DNA of 64,000 bases from Warburgia ugandensis (lineage: Eukaryota; Streptophyta; Magnoliopsida; Canellales; Canellaceae). Location of the stretch: contig CP141136.1 of NCBI GenBank assembly GCA_035236585.1, positions 53,399,136 through 53,463,135 on the forward strand, given 5' to 3'. The stretch's first letter is position 1. The number at the start of each line of letters is the position of its first letter. The notes beneath the pieces were generated by a model that saw only the letters and a list, made by a program, of their open reading frames with translations, made no database searches and had not been told where the DNA came from. A program made the translations under genes and the position numbers. Of this stretch, positions 1-14,867 are shown piece by piece.

Positions 1-449
1 AGCACACAAAGGATCCATCAATCATAGTCATATCCAGCTAAATGATCCCTAAAATGCCACACACATAATAACCCAGAAGTTATTACATGTTCATCAACAA
101 TTCGTTTAACTACAATAACAGATAACTAAGTTCAATTAGCTAAGGAAAGAAAATCTTTCTTTTTCGTACTTTATTCTTCTTCCCTATCTATCCAAATTAT
201 CTACAGTCTTATGATCCACACCTAAAATGTTGGTGGGGGTGAGTACAACCACTCAGTAGAAAATATTTAAGCTAGATTTGAAAACCACAACAATCATAAC
301 TAGGCATAATCAAACATGTTACTCTAAGTGTTCGATATCAAATCCAGAACAAGTAATAACTTGATTGAAAGCTACAAATTTAGAGATGCTCGCACATATA
401 TAATAACTAATAGATAATAGATCTAAGTAGTAGTGTCTTTCATGAGCCT
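1..449. other. Left flank, no gene seen; possible LTR fragment
   Basis: This AT-rich stretch has no open frame of note. A short phrase around 228-262 (G-run followed by a 'gagtacaaccactcag' text) resembles text common in long plant gypsy LTRs, so it may be the edge of another LTR, but that is weak. It ends where the E3 LTR begins. Confidence 0.35.
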
Positions 450-1016
450 TGATGTGTCTTAAATAATGCCGTAAGTGCATGACTCTACTAGAGTATCAAT
501 TGACAAATACGGGTTGATCCCTGAAGACATTTTTATAAATGGAGTTAATTAGAATTTAAATCATCTTATTTAAGAAGGGGAGCCTTGGTGCAATGGTAGA
601 GTTGTCATCGTGTGACCTTGAGATCACGGGTTCAAGGCATGAAACAACCTCTTGAAAAATGCAAGGTAAGGCTACATACTATTGAACCTTGTGGTCCACC
701 CCTTCCCTAAACCCTGTATATGAAGGAACTTCCTGCACTAGGGCTGCCCTTTTAAATAATCTTATTTAATCTAGAAAAATCAATAAAGAGAAGGATAGTT
801 TCTAACTAAACTAAATTAGAAAGCAAGTAATTAAAGAAACTACGAAACTATCTAAATAAACAAGGAACTAAACTAGGAAACATTTTAAAATTACAACTAA
901 CTAGAAAAGAGGAAACTTCCTAAAATTTCCATTAATTAGAAAAGGAAACTATCTAAAACTACATTTAACCATGAATTAAGGAAACTATCTAAACTACACC
1001 TAACTACTTATTAAAG
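450..1016 (-). repeat. E3 3' LTR, outer part (left of the LINE insertion)
   Basis: It begins 'tgatgtgtcttaaata' and aligns with 20221 onward ('tgatgtatcttaaata'). It carries the SINE at 577-753, which the other LTR lacks, and is interrupted at 1016 by the LINE insertion. Confidence 0.8.
577..753 (+). mobile_element. Au-type SINE, near full length
   Basis: This is a tRNA-derived plant SINE of the Au family. It starts 'ggggagccttggtgcaat', with a tRNA-like A box near 586-596 and a B box 'gggttcaaggc' near 629. The family's 'cctcttgaaaaatgcaagg' and 'gtggtccaccccttcc' blocks follow, and it ends in 'gggctgccctttt'. An 11-bp perfect target duplication 'atcttatttaa' flanks it (563-573 and 759-769). 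The matching site in the other E3 LTR (about 20332-20345) is empty, which proves insertion after E3 arrived. SINEs of this type are copied by LINE machinery in trans. It would be transcribed by RNA polymerase III, but the boxes are decayed. Confidence 0.9.
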
Positions 1017-1129
1017 TCATCATCATCAAGACCTTATCCCAATTAGGGGTCGGCCACATGAATCTTATTCCTCCATTCCCCTCTATTAAGTACCATGGCT
1101 TCATTTAGTCCCAAAGTTTTTAAGTCTTT

Positions 1130-1502
1130 TCAAGCCACTTGTATCCATGTTCTTTTGGGCCTTCTTCTTACCCTTTTAGAACCTTCTACTTGCATTGCCC
1201 CACTCCTTCTAACAGGTGCTGTTTTGGGTCTCCTTTGAACATGTCCAAACCATCTAAGTCTAATCTCCCTCATCTTGTTACTTATTTGTGCTACCCTTGT
1301 TTCCTCTAATGTTTTCATTCCTAATTCTATCCTTTCTAGTCTTGCCACTCATCCATCTCAACATCCTCATTTCCACGATGCTCATCCTATGAACATGATG
1401 TTCATTAACTACCCAACATGTGGATCTATAGAGCATGGCTGACTTTATGGCCACCCTATAAAAATTTTCTTTTAGTTTGAGTGGCACTCGTTCATCACAC
1501 AA
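1130..1502 (-). pseudogene. RTE LINE ORF, C-terminal part
   Basis: Two overlapping minus-strand frames encode the C-terminal end of the LINE polyprotein. One (1278-1502) reads 'VPLKLKENFYRVAIKSAMLY' and then 'MRMLRWMSGKTRKDRIRNE'. The other (1130-1348) reads 'RWFGHVQRRP' and then 'RVRRRPKRTW'. These are hallmark blocks downstream of the RT domain in plant RTE LINEs. They lie in different frames, so at least one frameshift separates them near 1300-1350. The DNA-level 3' repeat at 1017 follows. Confidence 0.85.
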
Positions 1503-1627
1503 AAATCCAAATGCACATCTCCATTGGTTCCAACCTGCTTAAATTCTTTGGGAACCTCCCTCTCAATTTCTCCACTCTCATGAATCATTGATCCTAAATA
1601 CTGAAAGTGGTCTTATATGGGGATTTC

Positions 1628-2182
1628 TTAATTATCAATCTTAACTAGTGTTCCACTCCTACTCCTCTCCTTACTAAAATTGCATTCCAAACATTCTATC
1701 TTAATTAGACTGATTTTAAATGCTTTAAATTCTAATGCTTCTATCCATAGCTCTAACTCTTTGTTTATGCCATCCCTTGTCTCATCAATTAAGACTATAT
1801 CATTTGCAAATAGCATGAACCATAGAATCTCCTCGTGTAGATGTTTTTTTAACTCATCCATAACCAACATGAAGAGGTATGGGCTCAATGACGATCCTTG
1901 GTGCAACCCTATAGTGATAGAAAAATCATCAATCTTGCCACTAGTGGTCTTAACATTTGTTACTACTCTCCCATACATATCTTTTATTATATCTATATAC
2001 CCCCGCGAAACCCTTTTCTTGCCCAACACCCTCCATATTAACTCTTTAAGGACTCTATCATAAGCTTTCTCTAAGTCAATAAAGACTATGTGCAGGTCTT
2101 TCCTCCTCTCCCTTTTACCTTTAGATACTCCTAAGACATCTTTTTCCACTTTCTTAATGGACTTAACCATATTAGTCCACAT
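1628..2182 (-). pseudogene. RTE LINE reverse transcriptase fragment
   Basis: A 184-residue open frame. Residues about 30-45 read 'HIVFIDLEKAYDRV', residues about 90-105 'GLHQGSSLSPYLF', and residues about 120-130 'FANDIVLIDE'. In this family the last is normally FADDIVLIDE, so one of the paired catalytic aspartates is replaced by asparagine and the enzyme would be dead. The frame begins with endonuclease-to-RT linker text ('MWTNMVKSIKKVEKDVLG') and then jumps, near 2110-2125, straight to the 'KDLH' block. In related elements a few hundred residues lie between the two, so an internal deletion is inferred there. Confidence 0.88.
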
Positions 2183-2206
2183 GGAATTTCCTTCTATTTT
2201 ATAGTT

Positions 2207-2990
2207 CTAGTTTCCTTCTACCACCAACTTATTTGTGAATGAGGTTGTTTTCTCTCCTTTTGTGATCCACCACTTAGTTTTTGGATACTTATTAAGTTTA
2301 TTTCCTTTCTTCCATCTTTTAATATAGATATACATAACCATTGACCAATGTTGTGAGGTTAAACTCTCACTGAGTATCACCTTACAATCCTTATACATTG
2401 ATCTTTTGGTATTCCTAAGTAGAAAAAAGTCTATTTAGCTCTTATGGAGTCCACTTTTAAAGCTTATTAAGTGTTCATCCCTCTTCTTAAAGAATGTATT
2501 TGCAATGACCAAGTTATATGCAAAAGCAAAATTGAGGATGATTTCCCCGTGCTATTTTGTTCTCCTATACCATACCCTCTATATATCTTATCATATCCTT
2601 CCTTTTCTTTTCCTTCATGGCCATTTAAGTCTGCTCCTATAACTATCCCCTTAGTGTTGGAAATTTCTTGCATGACTCCCTCCATATCTACCCAAAACTC
2701 TATCTTGATTATATCTTCTAACCCTACTTGTGGTACGTATGCACATTATAATTCTATCACTAATTCTTTTAATATCCACAACTTTATCCTTTAATTCTTT
2801 ATCCACTATTATTCCTATGAAAATTTTGTTATTATCCTTTCCTACATACTAGAGCTTATACCTATCGATTTTTGTTATTATCCTTTCTACTTGGTTTCTT
2901 TGATACAAGCAATCTTGACTCTCCTATGTTTCATCGTCTCTATTAACTCTAGACTCTTACCTATCAATGTCCCTATATTCCATATGGTGA
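2207..2990 (-). pseudogene. RTE LINE endonuclease and linker fragments
   Basis: Minus-strand frames at 2207-2398 (text 'KVILSESLTSQHWSMVM' and then 'KTKWWITKGEKTTSF') and 2467-2685 (text 'GIVIGADLNGHEGKEKEGY') match the linker and the apurinic-type endonuclease of RTE LINEs. The GADLNGH block is part of the endonuclease active site. Further upstream, near 2930-2990, comes the endonuclease N-terminal part. Several frame changes separate the pieces. Confidence 0.82.
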
Positions 2991-3472
2991 CATGAATCTT
3001 ATGCTCTTAAGATAACCTATTTACTTGTGCCCTTCTCAACCTCCATGGCATCAACCCATGCCCACTTTTCACTGCACCTGGGTTTTAGTGCAATGTGCTA
3101 TTTTTTACATGATGCTCTAGCAGCCTTGTATGACAACCCTCAATTTTAAGTTCTTTTTCATACAATATATTCTATGGTAATTGACATGAAAATCAAGAAT
3201 TGAATTCAGGAAAAATTGAGTTCCATGAAAGTGACCCTATTGGAAACTAAAAATTTGGACTCAGAATTATCAAAATAAAAAGTACACATCGATATGATTC
3301 CTTGACATAAAGAACACTAAAATTAGAGTTCGAATGGAGAAGATATAAGGATTTAAATTAAGGAGGGCATTTAAAAAAAAATTATTACTAAAGGAGGGGG
3401 CCAAATTGATATCAGCACCCCTCCCACTTAAAGCAAGCAAAATAGACCACACAGTATGTTCCATCTAGCCCG

Positions 3473-3497
3473 ACACACACACACACACACACACACA
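3473..3497. repeat. (AC)n microsatellite
   Basis: A dinucleotide run of about 12 units lies within Tekay-like LTR copy 1. Open frames across it are low-complexity artefacts. Confidence 0.95.
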
Positions 3498-4765
3498 GGG
3501 AAAAAACTCGATGAAGAGGAGGAAGGTGAAAAGGGGAAGAAGAAAGAAGAACGAGAAAGACAGGTTGTTAGAGGAGATTGGCATGTCGCTGAAGGGGGAG
3601 AAAAATGGTAAGGGTTTGCTAGAGTTGCAGTTGTTACTAGAGAACATGACAGCTCTGATCGATGATCTAAGCTGATCATTCAACTCTTCACAACGAGGTG
3701 AACTTGAACCTTAAGTTTATTAGGTGATCCAAGTTGTTCTTGCCAGTCAACCAGAGATGGGACCAACACTTGATGGACTTGGAGATCATCACTGGATAAT
3801 AATGATAAATCCTAGAAATCCTTTCAAGGAAGAAGACCAAAGACACTCTGTGAGATAAGAATTCCAAAACCCAACTCGTAAATGCGAAGTTCTAACTAGA
3901 TCTGTACCATTTTATGTTATATCTAGATTTTATGGATGATCCACCCATCCATTTCTTAATCCAAGCCTAGGAATAGGTAAATAAGTGCCCGATATAGCTC
4001 AAATCTGACTGAGATGGTCAATCTAGGTTGGAAATTGATCGGACAATCTTAGTCGTCCAATTAGTATTGTAAAAATGGTGTTTAATTTCATTTGATTGAT
4101 GATCAAACATGGTTAGTAAGTGTAATGACTCAAAATTCATGTAGAATGGATCAAATGTGTTAATCCAAAGGTGAAACAGATCAAACGATCTAGGCCATCT
4201 GATCTATCACTATTCAAATAGTGATTTCTTAATGTCTGATCGATGATTAGATGCCATAAATGAGTTTTAAAACATTGAATTAACTAGTATATGGTAGAAA
4301 TTGAAAGGTCTAGATGAAAATTGATCAAATTATCTCAACCATCTGATCAAAAATTAAAAGATTAATGACCTAGCAATGCCTAATCTGTGACTAGAAGCCA
4401 CCATTGTAGTACTTAATCTTCAATTAGTAAAGATGCTTAGATTTGGTAATCTATGGCTGAAGTCAAATTAGTGAACCATAGATGGAAATGCAGATCAATA
4501 GCTTAAATGGCTGAGATCATGTGATTTTGATGGTTGACTAACAATGAATCATTAAAACTTAATGGTTTCATGATTAGCAGATTATCTGAACCCTCAAATT
4601 ATGGCTAGAATAGATTCCTTTGTATAATTGTTAATATAACTTGATATTGATAAGGAATTTGGAATATCGATAGGTTGATCAACTAATTAATTGGAGGGAT
4701 ATAACTAAATTGTGAAGCACGACGAGGGAGGTAGGTAGTTTTAACATTGATATGTTTTTGTGAAA

Positions 4766-4877
4766 TCAACCTCTTGCAAAAATACAAGGTAAGGTTGTTT
4801 ACTTTAGGCCATTGTAGCTCGCCCCTTCCCCAAACCTTGCATAGGCGGGAGCTTTGTGAACTGAGGCTGCCCTTTTT
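4766..4877 (+). mobile_element. Au-type SINE, 5'-truncated
   Basis: This is the 3' half of the same SINE family as at 577: 'caacctcttgcaaaaata', then 'gccccttccccaaacc', ending 'gctgccctttt'. It is flanked by a perfect 14-bp direct repeat 'atgtttttgtgaaa' (4752-4765 and 4878-4891), which is a clean target-site duplication. It sits inside Tekay-like LTR copy 1, so it arrived after that LTR. The tRNA-like head with the pol III promoter boxes is missing, as expected from incomplete reverse transcription. Confidence 0.9.
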
Positions 4878-6290
4878 ATGTTTTTGTGAAACATAGAGAC
4901 TATTGATAATTACTCGGTCATGTTTGAAAATGCTTAAGATTTAGGATTCTGATATTTTTTTATTTATATAAAAGCATATTTGTATTTCATGCATCGTACT
5001 GGTTTGGAATGCCATGTTGTTTTACTATCAAATTGGAAGCTTATATATAAAAACATATTTGAAACTACATGGATTTCATAAATTATGTAATGAGAAGGAC
5101 TGCAAAATCCTCAAATTCAACCCTTGTGAGGGTTGCTTTTACATGGCTCCATTGTATCATGAGGCTTGAATTTGTATTATTTCAATGATGCATGGATTTC
5201 TATGGTTTTATCTACTATATCAGCATACAATGATTCCTAGTATGACTACGTTATGACAAACATATTGGGGCCCTTGGACATTGTGCTAGAAAGGTTGACT
5301 GATCATCCACCTTCCAAAATTATATATGTATGTATTAGATACCTAGCTCAAAAAGTCCAAATTCAAGTTGATGACATCATAGGCAGGTCATGGCTTTTGT
5401 ATTGTGTTTCCCTTGCACACGGTGCAGGGAGTCTATTTGTCTTGGTATCAGCATGATAGCCATGAATTTGATTGGTTCTTGTCCATCGCATAGAGGGTCC
5501 ATTATTTTGAGATGTATATTTATAGCATGATAGCATAGGTTTGTGGCACCCTGGTATTTCAGGTGTATAATGAGTACTCATGACTATGGCAGGTGGCCAG
5601 ATTACGAGTGTTTCTACAATTGTGAGACCTTGAGAGGTTCATATGGTATTATCTATATATATATATACTTATTAAGATATGTTAATTATATTTAAGTATT
5701 TCATGGTTTAAATGCTTTTCATTTACTGACTTTTTTTTTACAATGATTCACTATTCATTTTGGATGAGTATATTTATGAGACAATGCATGACATTAGTTG
5801 TGGCAATCTTTCATTTTTTGTAAAATACCTTACAAAGGTTACTATTGTCTTTAAAATAATATTCATAGATATTGAAACTAATAATTTGAATTGGTTTGGC
5901 ATGACATTGATTTGTAAAGCATGATTGAAATTTAAAGTGATCATATACTACTCATTATGCATCATATTTTACCAAAATGCATAATATGTGATTATGTATC
6001 CTTTTTGGATCTGAAACTACATGAACTTTATATTTTGATGATGAAACTATCTACACAAGCGCAAGCTTGCTGAGACATTGTAATTTGTTTATAATGTCCT
6101 AGGTTTGAAGAAATGAGGCAAAGGAGTAGAAGATAGTGACAGAGATCTCAAGTGAAGGGCATGATAGGTATATCAAATAGGTTTGCAATGTAATTGATGA
6201 CTTTGTGAACTAATGTAATGCTTGACTTAATATGACCTTGCTTTATGAACATATGGACATGTAAATTGAAGTTATGGTGATGTGGTTGTG

Positions 6291-9200
6291 TGTGATACCC
6301 CGAGTTTTTCCAACAATAAATAACATTTTATAAAATGTGTGAGGATCCTTGCTTTAAAAACTTCAATTTTTAAAGTCACCAAAAACAAAACTCAAATAAA
6401 AACATTTATTTCAAAGTCCTAGGAGTCATACAACCACAAAACCATAGATTTAACGATGAAATGAAATCTCATTTCTACCAAAAATCCGATAGAGTCTCCT
6501 TTGTATTTTGGACTATTGTACATAATATATGCAATGAAAAATCACCTGATAAACACAGTACAAGACATGACACATGGAAGACTCAATCTCCATGCCCATC
6601 CATCTAAATCAAATACTATTTTGTATAAAAAGGTACTCCAACAGTGGATAAGAAAATCAACTCATGACAAAATACCTAGGGTTTGTCCATACAACCATCA
6701 CATCCAACATGAATTCATATCCTCACATCCAGGTCACAATGCAATCATAATGATTTACAATCCATAAACAATAACCAAAGTGAAGTCCTAAACAAACACT
6801 TGTCATCTCTGAAGTACCCTCAACACTCCATTGGAAACTATCATCACTTTTGTCTGCTCTATCAGTGCATCAACCTAGTGCAACTCTCTGTATCTGAGGC
6901 ATTGCAAACAAAGCAATGCCTCAGCAAGCTATTGCTTGTGCAAGTGACCAAATTTAATTTCAATTTAAATCATATGTAGTATGTCATGTGATGATCTGAG
7001 TTTCTAATAAAGTTCATGGATATGAAACATACGTATAAAAAGGCGAATCATCATATGGTAAGAACAATACGATGCATGGATAATACAAAGCCAAATCACT
7101 TAGGGAAAACCAATGAAATTTTGTTTTTGAGCATAAACATCAAAATATAACATCCAAATGCCACGACAAGCATAGCAATGAACAATGCATGCTCATACAA
7201 CTGACAAAGCCAATTTCAATCAAGTCGATCATAATAAGGCATGAAATCATATCATAATAACCAAGCATGTAAGTCAATCATATCTCTAGAGTGTCCCACC
7301 ACACTCTCACTTTTGGTCATGAGTACTCATACCAATCCCGGATCCCTCGCCTATAGCTCAATCAGCCCGTAGGCCTACCCACATTTGGTGGCCCATATAG
7401 GTTTCACCCAATATATCCATACCACATGGGTCCCTCACCTATAGCTCGCATACCAAGTGGCTCACCTAGCCTGTAGGACCATTCACATAGGCTTCACCCA
7501 ATATATCCACACCACATGGGTCTCTAACTTGTAGCTTGCTCACCAGGTAGCTTGCTTAGCCCATAGGCCCGCCTATATCTGACTGTCCACATGGGCTTCA
7601 CCCAATGTATCCACACCACATGAGCATATAGAATAAGAGTATGGACTTCTGTGTTGTAGTGGCAACTACTTTAGGTTATCAAACACTACCACTCACTATC
7701 AACACTGAAACGGGAGACTACTGTCAACCATGCATGGGGGCAGGTCGGACTTGTGTGGGTGGCCTGCCCATGACTACAACAAACAGCACCTAGTGCCCAC
7801 CATTAGGGCGGTGTCTGTCATCCATAATACTCAGAGGGCAGGTGGCCAACCCTACAACCCTCCTAGCATAGCATCCACTAGACAAAAACACTCTTCATAA
7901 ATCAGCGAAACCATGAATCAAGTATCAAAATCAATGCATAACCATCCTCAATAAAATCAAATCGAGGGAGTATTTAATATATCAAAATCATGCATAAAAA
8001 ATTAGTCTATAATATACTCAAATAATCCAATCGATTCAACATGGAAATGTATTAAGAAACAGTGCATACATCATGTACATTAAAAGGTAGTATACACCTC
8101 GACAACACACGCTGAATAGTCATCAGAAAAATCATGAGTTCGGTATACACATCCAAGCATCAAATAGTCCATGCAAATAAAGTCGTCTAGTAAATAATCA
8201 TGATTTATAAACTCATGGGATAACAAATGTAGTCACCTACCTTAGGCGAAGTACCACTCATCTGTACCTCCCAAATCAGTCAAACCCATTTCTAGCGCAA
8301 TCCGCCACAATTCCATCGCCTGGATACATATCATATCTAGTCATGCTCAAAATCCACTCTATCTAACTTGGATTCTTAATTACATGACATTACACTTTTG
8401 TATTCATTACATTGAATCCAAGACAGTCCAATGATTCCCAGCCCTGGAATCTCAAGGCAGAGACTGCCTTATTTGGCTAACAATTCAAATGATACTTAAT
8501 TGGGCCCAATCATAATCATTTAGTTCTTCTTCTTAATTATATCAATGCATATTTAGAGCTATTAGGCTCATATCATATAAATTTTAGGTAATTTATCATT
8601 TAAATAAATTAATTAGGCATTATTATATGAATTTCATGCTCAATCGTATCTAATCATAGTCAAATCAGTCCATCGAGTGGTTAAGATAGTAATATTACCT
8701 TGTACCAATCAATTTGGATATCATCCAGTTGTTTACTTGGTCAGATCATCCACCGATCGCCTTAATTGTGCCCGATCATTAGGTATCCATGCTGATCTCA
8801 TCAAAGATCCTCACCTGATCACCCCAGATCACATAACAACTTAGTAATTCTAGTCAATTAATCCAATTAAGAATTCTAAATGGTTTGGATCATCAAATTA
8901 GATCAAATTTCATACTTGGGTCTTTAATTGATCTCAACTTTTGATCATGATTGGCTAAATCATCTCCATAAACGCTTCAAACCCCACATTCTTGTATAGA
9001 TCCTTGATCTACACTTCATGAGGATCACTACAGACTACTTGGATCAGAAAAAAAAAAAAAAAAAGTTAGATCATCACAGATCAAACGATCTAGCCTCTGA
9101 TCAAAGGTCTGGTCAAATTGATAGCTAAATCTTCCTTGATCGAAGAATGGGAAGATGGGTATCATTCCCTACATTATAAGGATCGAGAGGGAACTCCCGG

Positions 9201-9961
9201 ATCTCCAAGATTCTTTTTGGGTTGACCAGAATCATAGTTCAAAGTTCAAGGGTAAAAAGTGGTCACTAGGTCAACTTAGTGTCTCCCAAACGAGTTGGGA
9301 TGAGTTGACTCAGTGAGTCAACTCAACCCTAACTCACCAGAGTCAAGGTAGATAGGGGAGAAGGAGATGGTGGTGATCGGATGGTTTCCAGTCCTGGTCA
9401 CTGCTTGATCCAAGCCAAGAGAGGAAGATGGAGGTGAAAATGGTCCCTGGCTCACTAGCCCACCTTGGCCTTGCTGAGTTGGTGACTGGAAGCAGGGAAG
9501 ATGGGTGGTTTTTAGGTTCCCTCACTGGCAACCCCGATCCAACAGCAATTGTCATCAAAAAAGTGAAAAAAAAATAAAAAATGAAAATGAGGACTCGGGG
9601 AAGATGGGGGAAAACCCTAATCGTGCTAGCAGGCGGGTAGAGGCAAGCTACGGGAGGAAAAAAGGGGGCAGCCCATGTGCATTCCGGTACCCTAGCCTAG
9701 CTACATTAATCAGAACCTTGCAGAGAGAGGATAGGGGAGGGAGAATAGGACATGGGGGAGGGGTGATCGTAGCTCTGCCCATCACCATCGCCTGGGATTA
9801 AAACCCATTCAGGGTTTTCTATCAATGCCAAAGGGAGATCGGGTGGAGAAGGGAGGGGAGCTTGTCAAAGAAGAAAAGAAAAAGGGGGAAGGGGGGTGGG
9901 GAGATCACCGAAGAAACCCGATCTGGGTTTCTCTCTATAGCCGAGAAAGAGGATCGTTACA
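6291..9961 (-). mobile_element. Tekay/Del-like solo LTR, copy 2 (inverted, nested in copy 1)
   Basis: Read on the minus strand, it starts 'tgtaacgatcctc' (at 9961) and ends with the complement of 'tgtgataccccgagttttt' (at 6291); both ends match copy 1. The landmark 'cagcaagctattgcttgtgc' (near 6919) is again about 650 bases from the 3' end. Flanks 'ttgtg' (6286-6290) and 'ctatg' (9962-9966) agree at three of five positions, so the target duplication is weak. The text near 7740-7880 also matches copy 4 near 62110-62210 in inverted form. It has no coding internal region and is about 3.67 kb long. It is a fossil. Confidence 0.72.
7390..7625. repeat. Tandem repeat, about 90-104 bp x 3, in Tekay-like LTR copy 2
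   Basis: The phrase 'cttcacccaatatatccac' recurs at 7401, 7491 and 7595 with small changes. Each is followed by 'accacatggg' and then variants of 'tagctcgc'. The units have diverged, so the array is not recent. Confidence 0.8.
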
Positions 9962-10762
9962 CTATGGCTAAAGTGGTCATGGGATGTTGTTTCAATTCCT
10001 AGCCTTTTGGAACCATAAAATGTTTCTTTTTATTTAAATGTGAACAGACATGGTGTGTGAATGTATTTTGGAGGGAGATGGAGTCTCCTTTGTTATTTTA
10101 TATATATTGTGTTTATAGGTTATCACATTACATGCATAAGATGTGTTGGTTCCAAAATATAGGGGAGATTTTATCGAATTTTTGGTAGAAATGTAATGCT
10201 TATTTCTCTAAAAATCCTTATTTTTGAAAAGAAAAATGACACTCAAGATTTTTTTTAAAGTCTTGTCATGAAACATGTTTTCTATTGTTTGGTCTCTAAA
10301 TAGTTTTTTAAACTCAGGGCACCACAATTGTAAAAGATTTTGTGAAAAAGTGTTGGAAAAACCTGGGATGTCACACCTTGCCCAGTTTCCACTATGCCTA
10401 GGATTTGATGTAGTGTGTCACTTTTGGGGGAATGCCCTAACAACCCTTGCCCATTTTTCACTGCACCCAAGATCCATTGTAGGACGTCACTTGTGGGGAT
10501 TCCCTAGCCTGAGAGAATGTTAGTTTTTGATTCATGTCATGTTAAGGTTGCCATACTTTAAAGAAGCTAGAGATTATTTTCATTATCTTCTCTTCTTACT
10601 TACAAGTATACAAATGCATATTCATTTACAAGTAGGAAAACAAAAACAAAATCAAAATTATTTTCAACTTCTTCCTCGCCAGCTGGCACCTAACGTAAGA
10701 CCCTCCTCCTTTTTCATCCTAGCTTAGGACCAACATCTGCAAAGTTTAGATACTCATTAGAG

Positions 10763-14130
<3,368 letters not shown>

Positions 14131-14867
14131 AATACCCCTAGACTTAGATTTTGCTGGTTCTTGAGCAAAATTACAAAAATTGGATAACAAGAAGTTTAAA
14201 AATAAATCTTAACTACTTTAGCCTATGCTCTTGTCTACACTTAGAGTATGTAGAAAGCCTTTACACTCCTAGGTTATTCCTGGTGGACAAGTTTTAGTCT
14301 CGTAAGAGTTTCTAGAAATGCTATGCATAAACATTTTCAAAAATCTTATAAAAGTCCTTCATGTATCTTAGAGAATCTTCTTATATTTAGCTTATATTAA
14401 CTCCTAACTATACAATGCTAATAGAAATAATCAAAAGTTCAAAAAACCTACCCTTATGGCAAAGATATTTCATTAAGTCAACAAATTTTGGAAGTTGAGC
14501 TTGTGAATAGATAGTTAACATATGTACAATTTTAGGTCTTCAAGGAAATTATAACCTAAATTATCATCTAAATGTATAATTTGACACTCAAAAATTTGTA
14601 ACTCAAAAGAGGGATAAATCTCTTATTAATATGTGAGTAAAATTATGTTCATCAAGTTCAAAATTCTCACATATTCCATACAGAAGCATGATAACTTAAA
14701 AAGAATTTATAATGGTCTCATGAAAGGATATCAACTATTAGGAATATTACACTCTACCAAGTTCCATGCTCATCCATAACCATATCCAAGTCATATCCCT
14801 CCTAAGATCAAGTTAAGACTTCTAATAAGATGAAACATAAGCTTAGGATAGGGTTATCAAAAGAATG

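Larger units (their letters stand above)
3129..10375 (+). mobile_element. Tekay/Del-like solo LTR, copy 1 (nested in the LINE; itself split)
   Basis: This long repeat begins 'tatgacaaccctcaatttt' (family start TGTGACAACCC) and ends 'aaaacctgggatgtcaca'. A perfect 5-bp target duplication 'ccttg' flanks it (3124-3128 and 10376-10380), inside the LINE 5' region. Without the inner copy 2 it is about 3.6 kb. The landmark 'cacaagcgcaagcttgctga' (near 6052) lies about 650 bases from the 3' end once the insert is removed; copies 2 and 4 show the same spacing. No gag or pol is present, so I read it as a solo LTR left by recombination between the LTRs of a chromovirus of the Tekay/Del type. It is a fossil. 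Confidence 0.75.
1017..10750 (-). mobile_element. RTE-clade LINE (non-LTR retrotransposon), split by a nested LTR
   Basis: A minus-strand plant RTE-type LINE inserted in the E3 LTR. LINE sequence is 1017-3128 and 10376-10750 (about 2.5 kb); the rest is a nested Tekay-like insertion. The 3' end at 1017 is the short 'tcatcatcatca' repeat that RTE LINEs carry instead of poly(A), followed by 'ttatcccaattaggggtcgg'. From 3' to 5' on this strand come the C-terminal 'RWFGHVQRRP' block, reverse transcriptase and endonuclease. A 12-bp target duplication flanks it: 'tacttattaaag' (1005-1016) and 'tactcattagag' (10751-10762), two mismatches. The E3 LTR at 20601-20612 shows the empty site. The coding part is shorter than a full family member because of an internal deletion, and the frame is broken several times. 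Confidence 0.9.

Noticed and set aside
577-660. Possible tRNA gene (A-box and B-box-like text)
   Set aside because: The text matches the tRNA-derived head of an Au SINE with a downstream SINE body and target duplication; no acceptor stem closes.
1680-2063. 127-residue plus-strand frame
   Set aside because: It is antisense to the LINE reverse transcriptase fragment, which has clear RT motifs; the plus-strand frame is its shadow.
5253-5581. Overlapping frames on both strands near 5250-5580
   Set aside because: They lie in Tekay-like LTR copy 1, have no motif and do not persist in the other copies.
6291-9961. A DNA transposon, because the ends form an inverted repeat
   Set aside because: The 5-bp duplication at copy 1, the TG...CA ends and the text shared with long gypsy LTRs favour a solo LTR; no transposase is present. 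Kept only as an open question in the findings.
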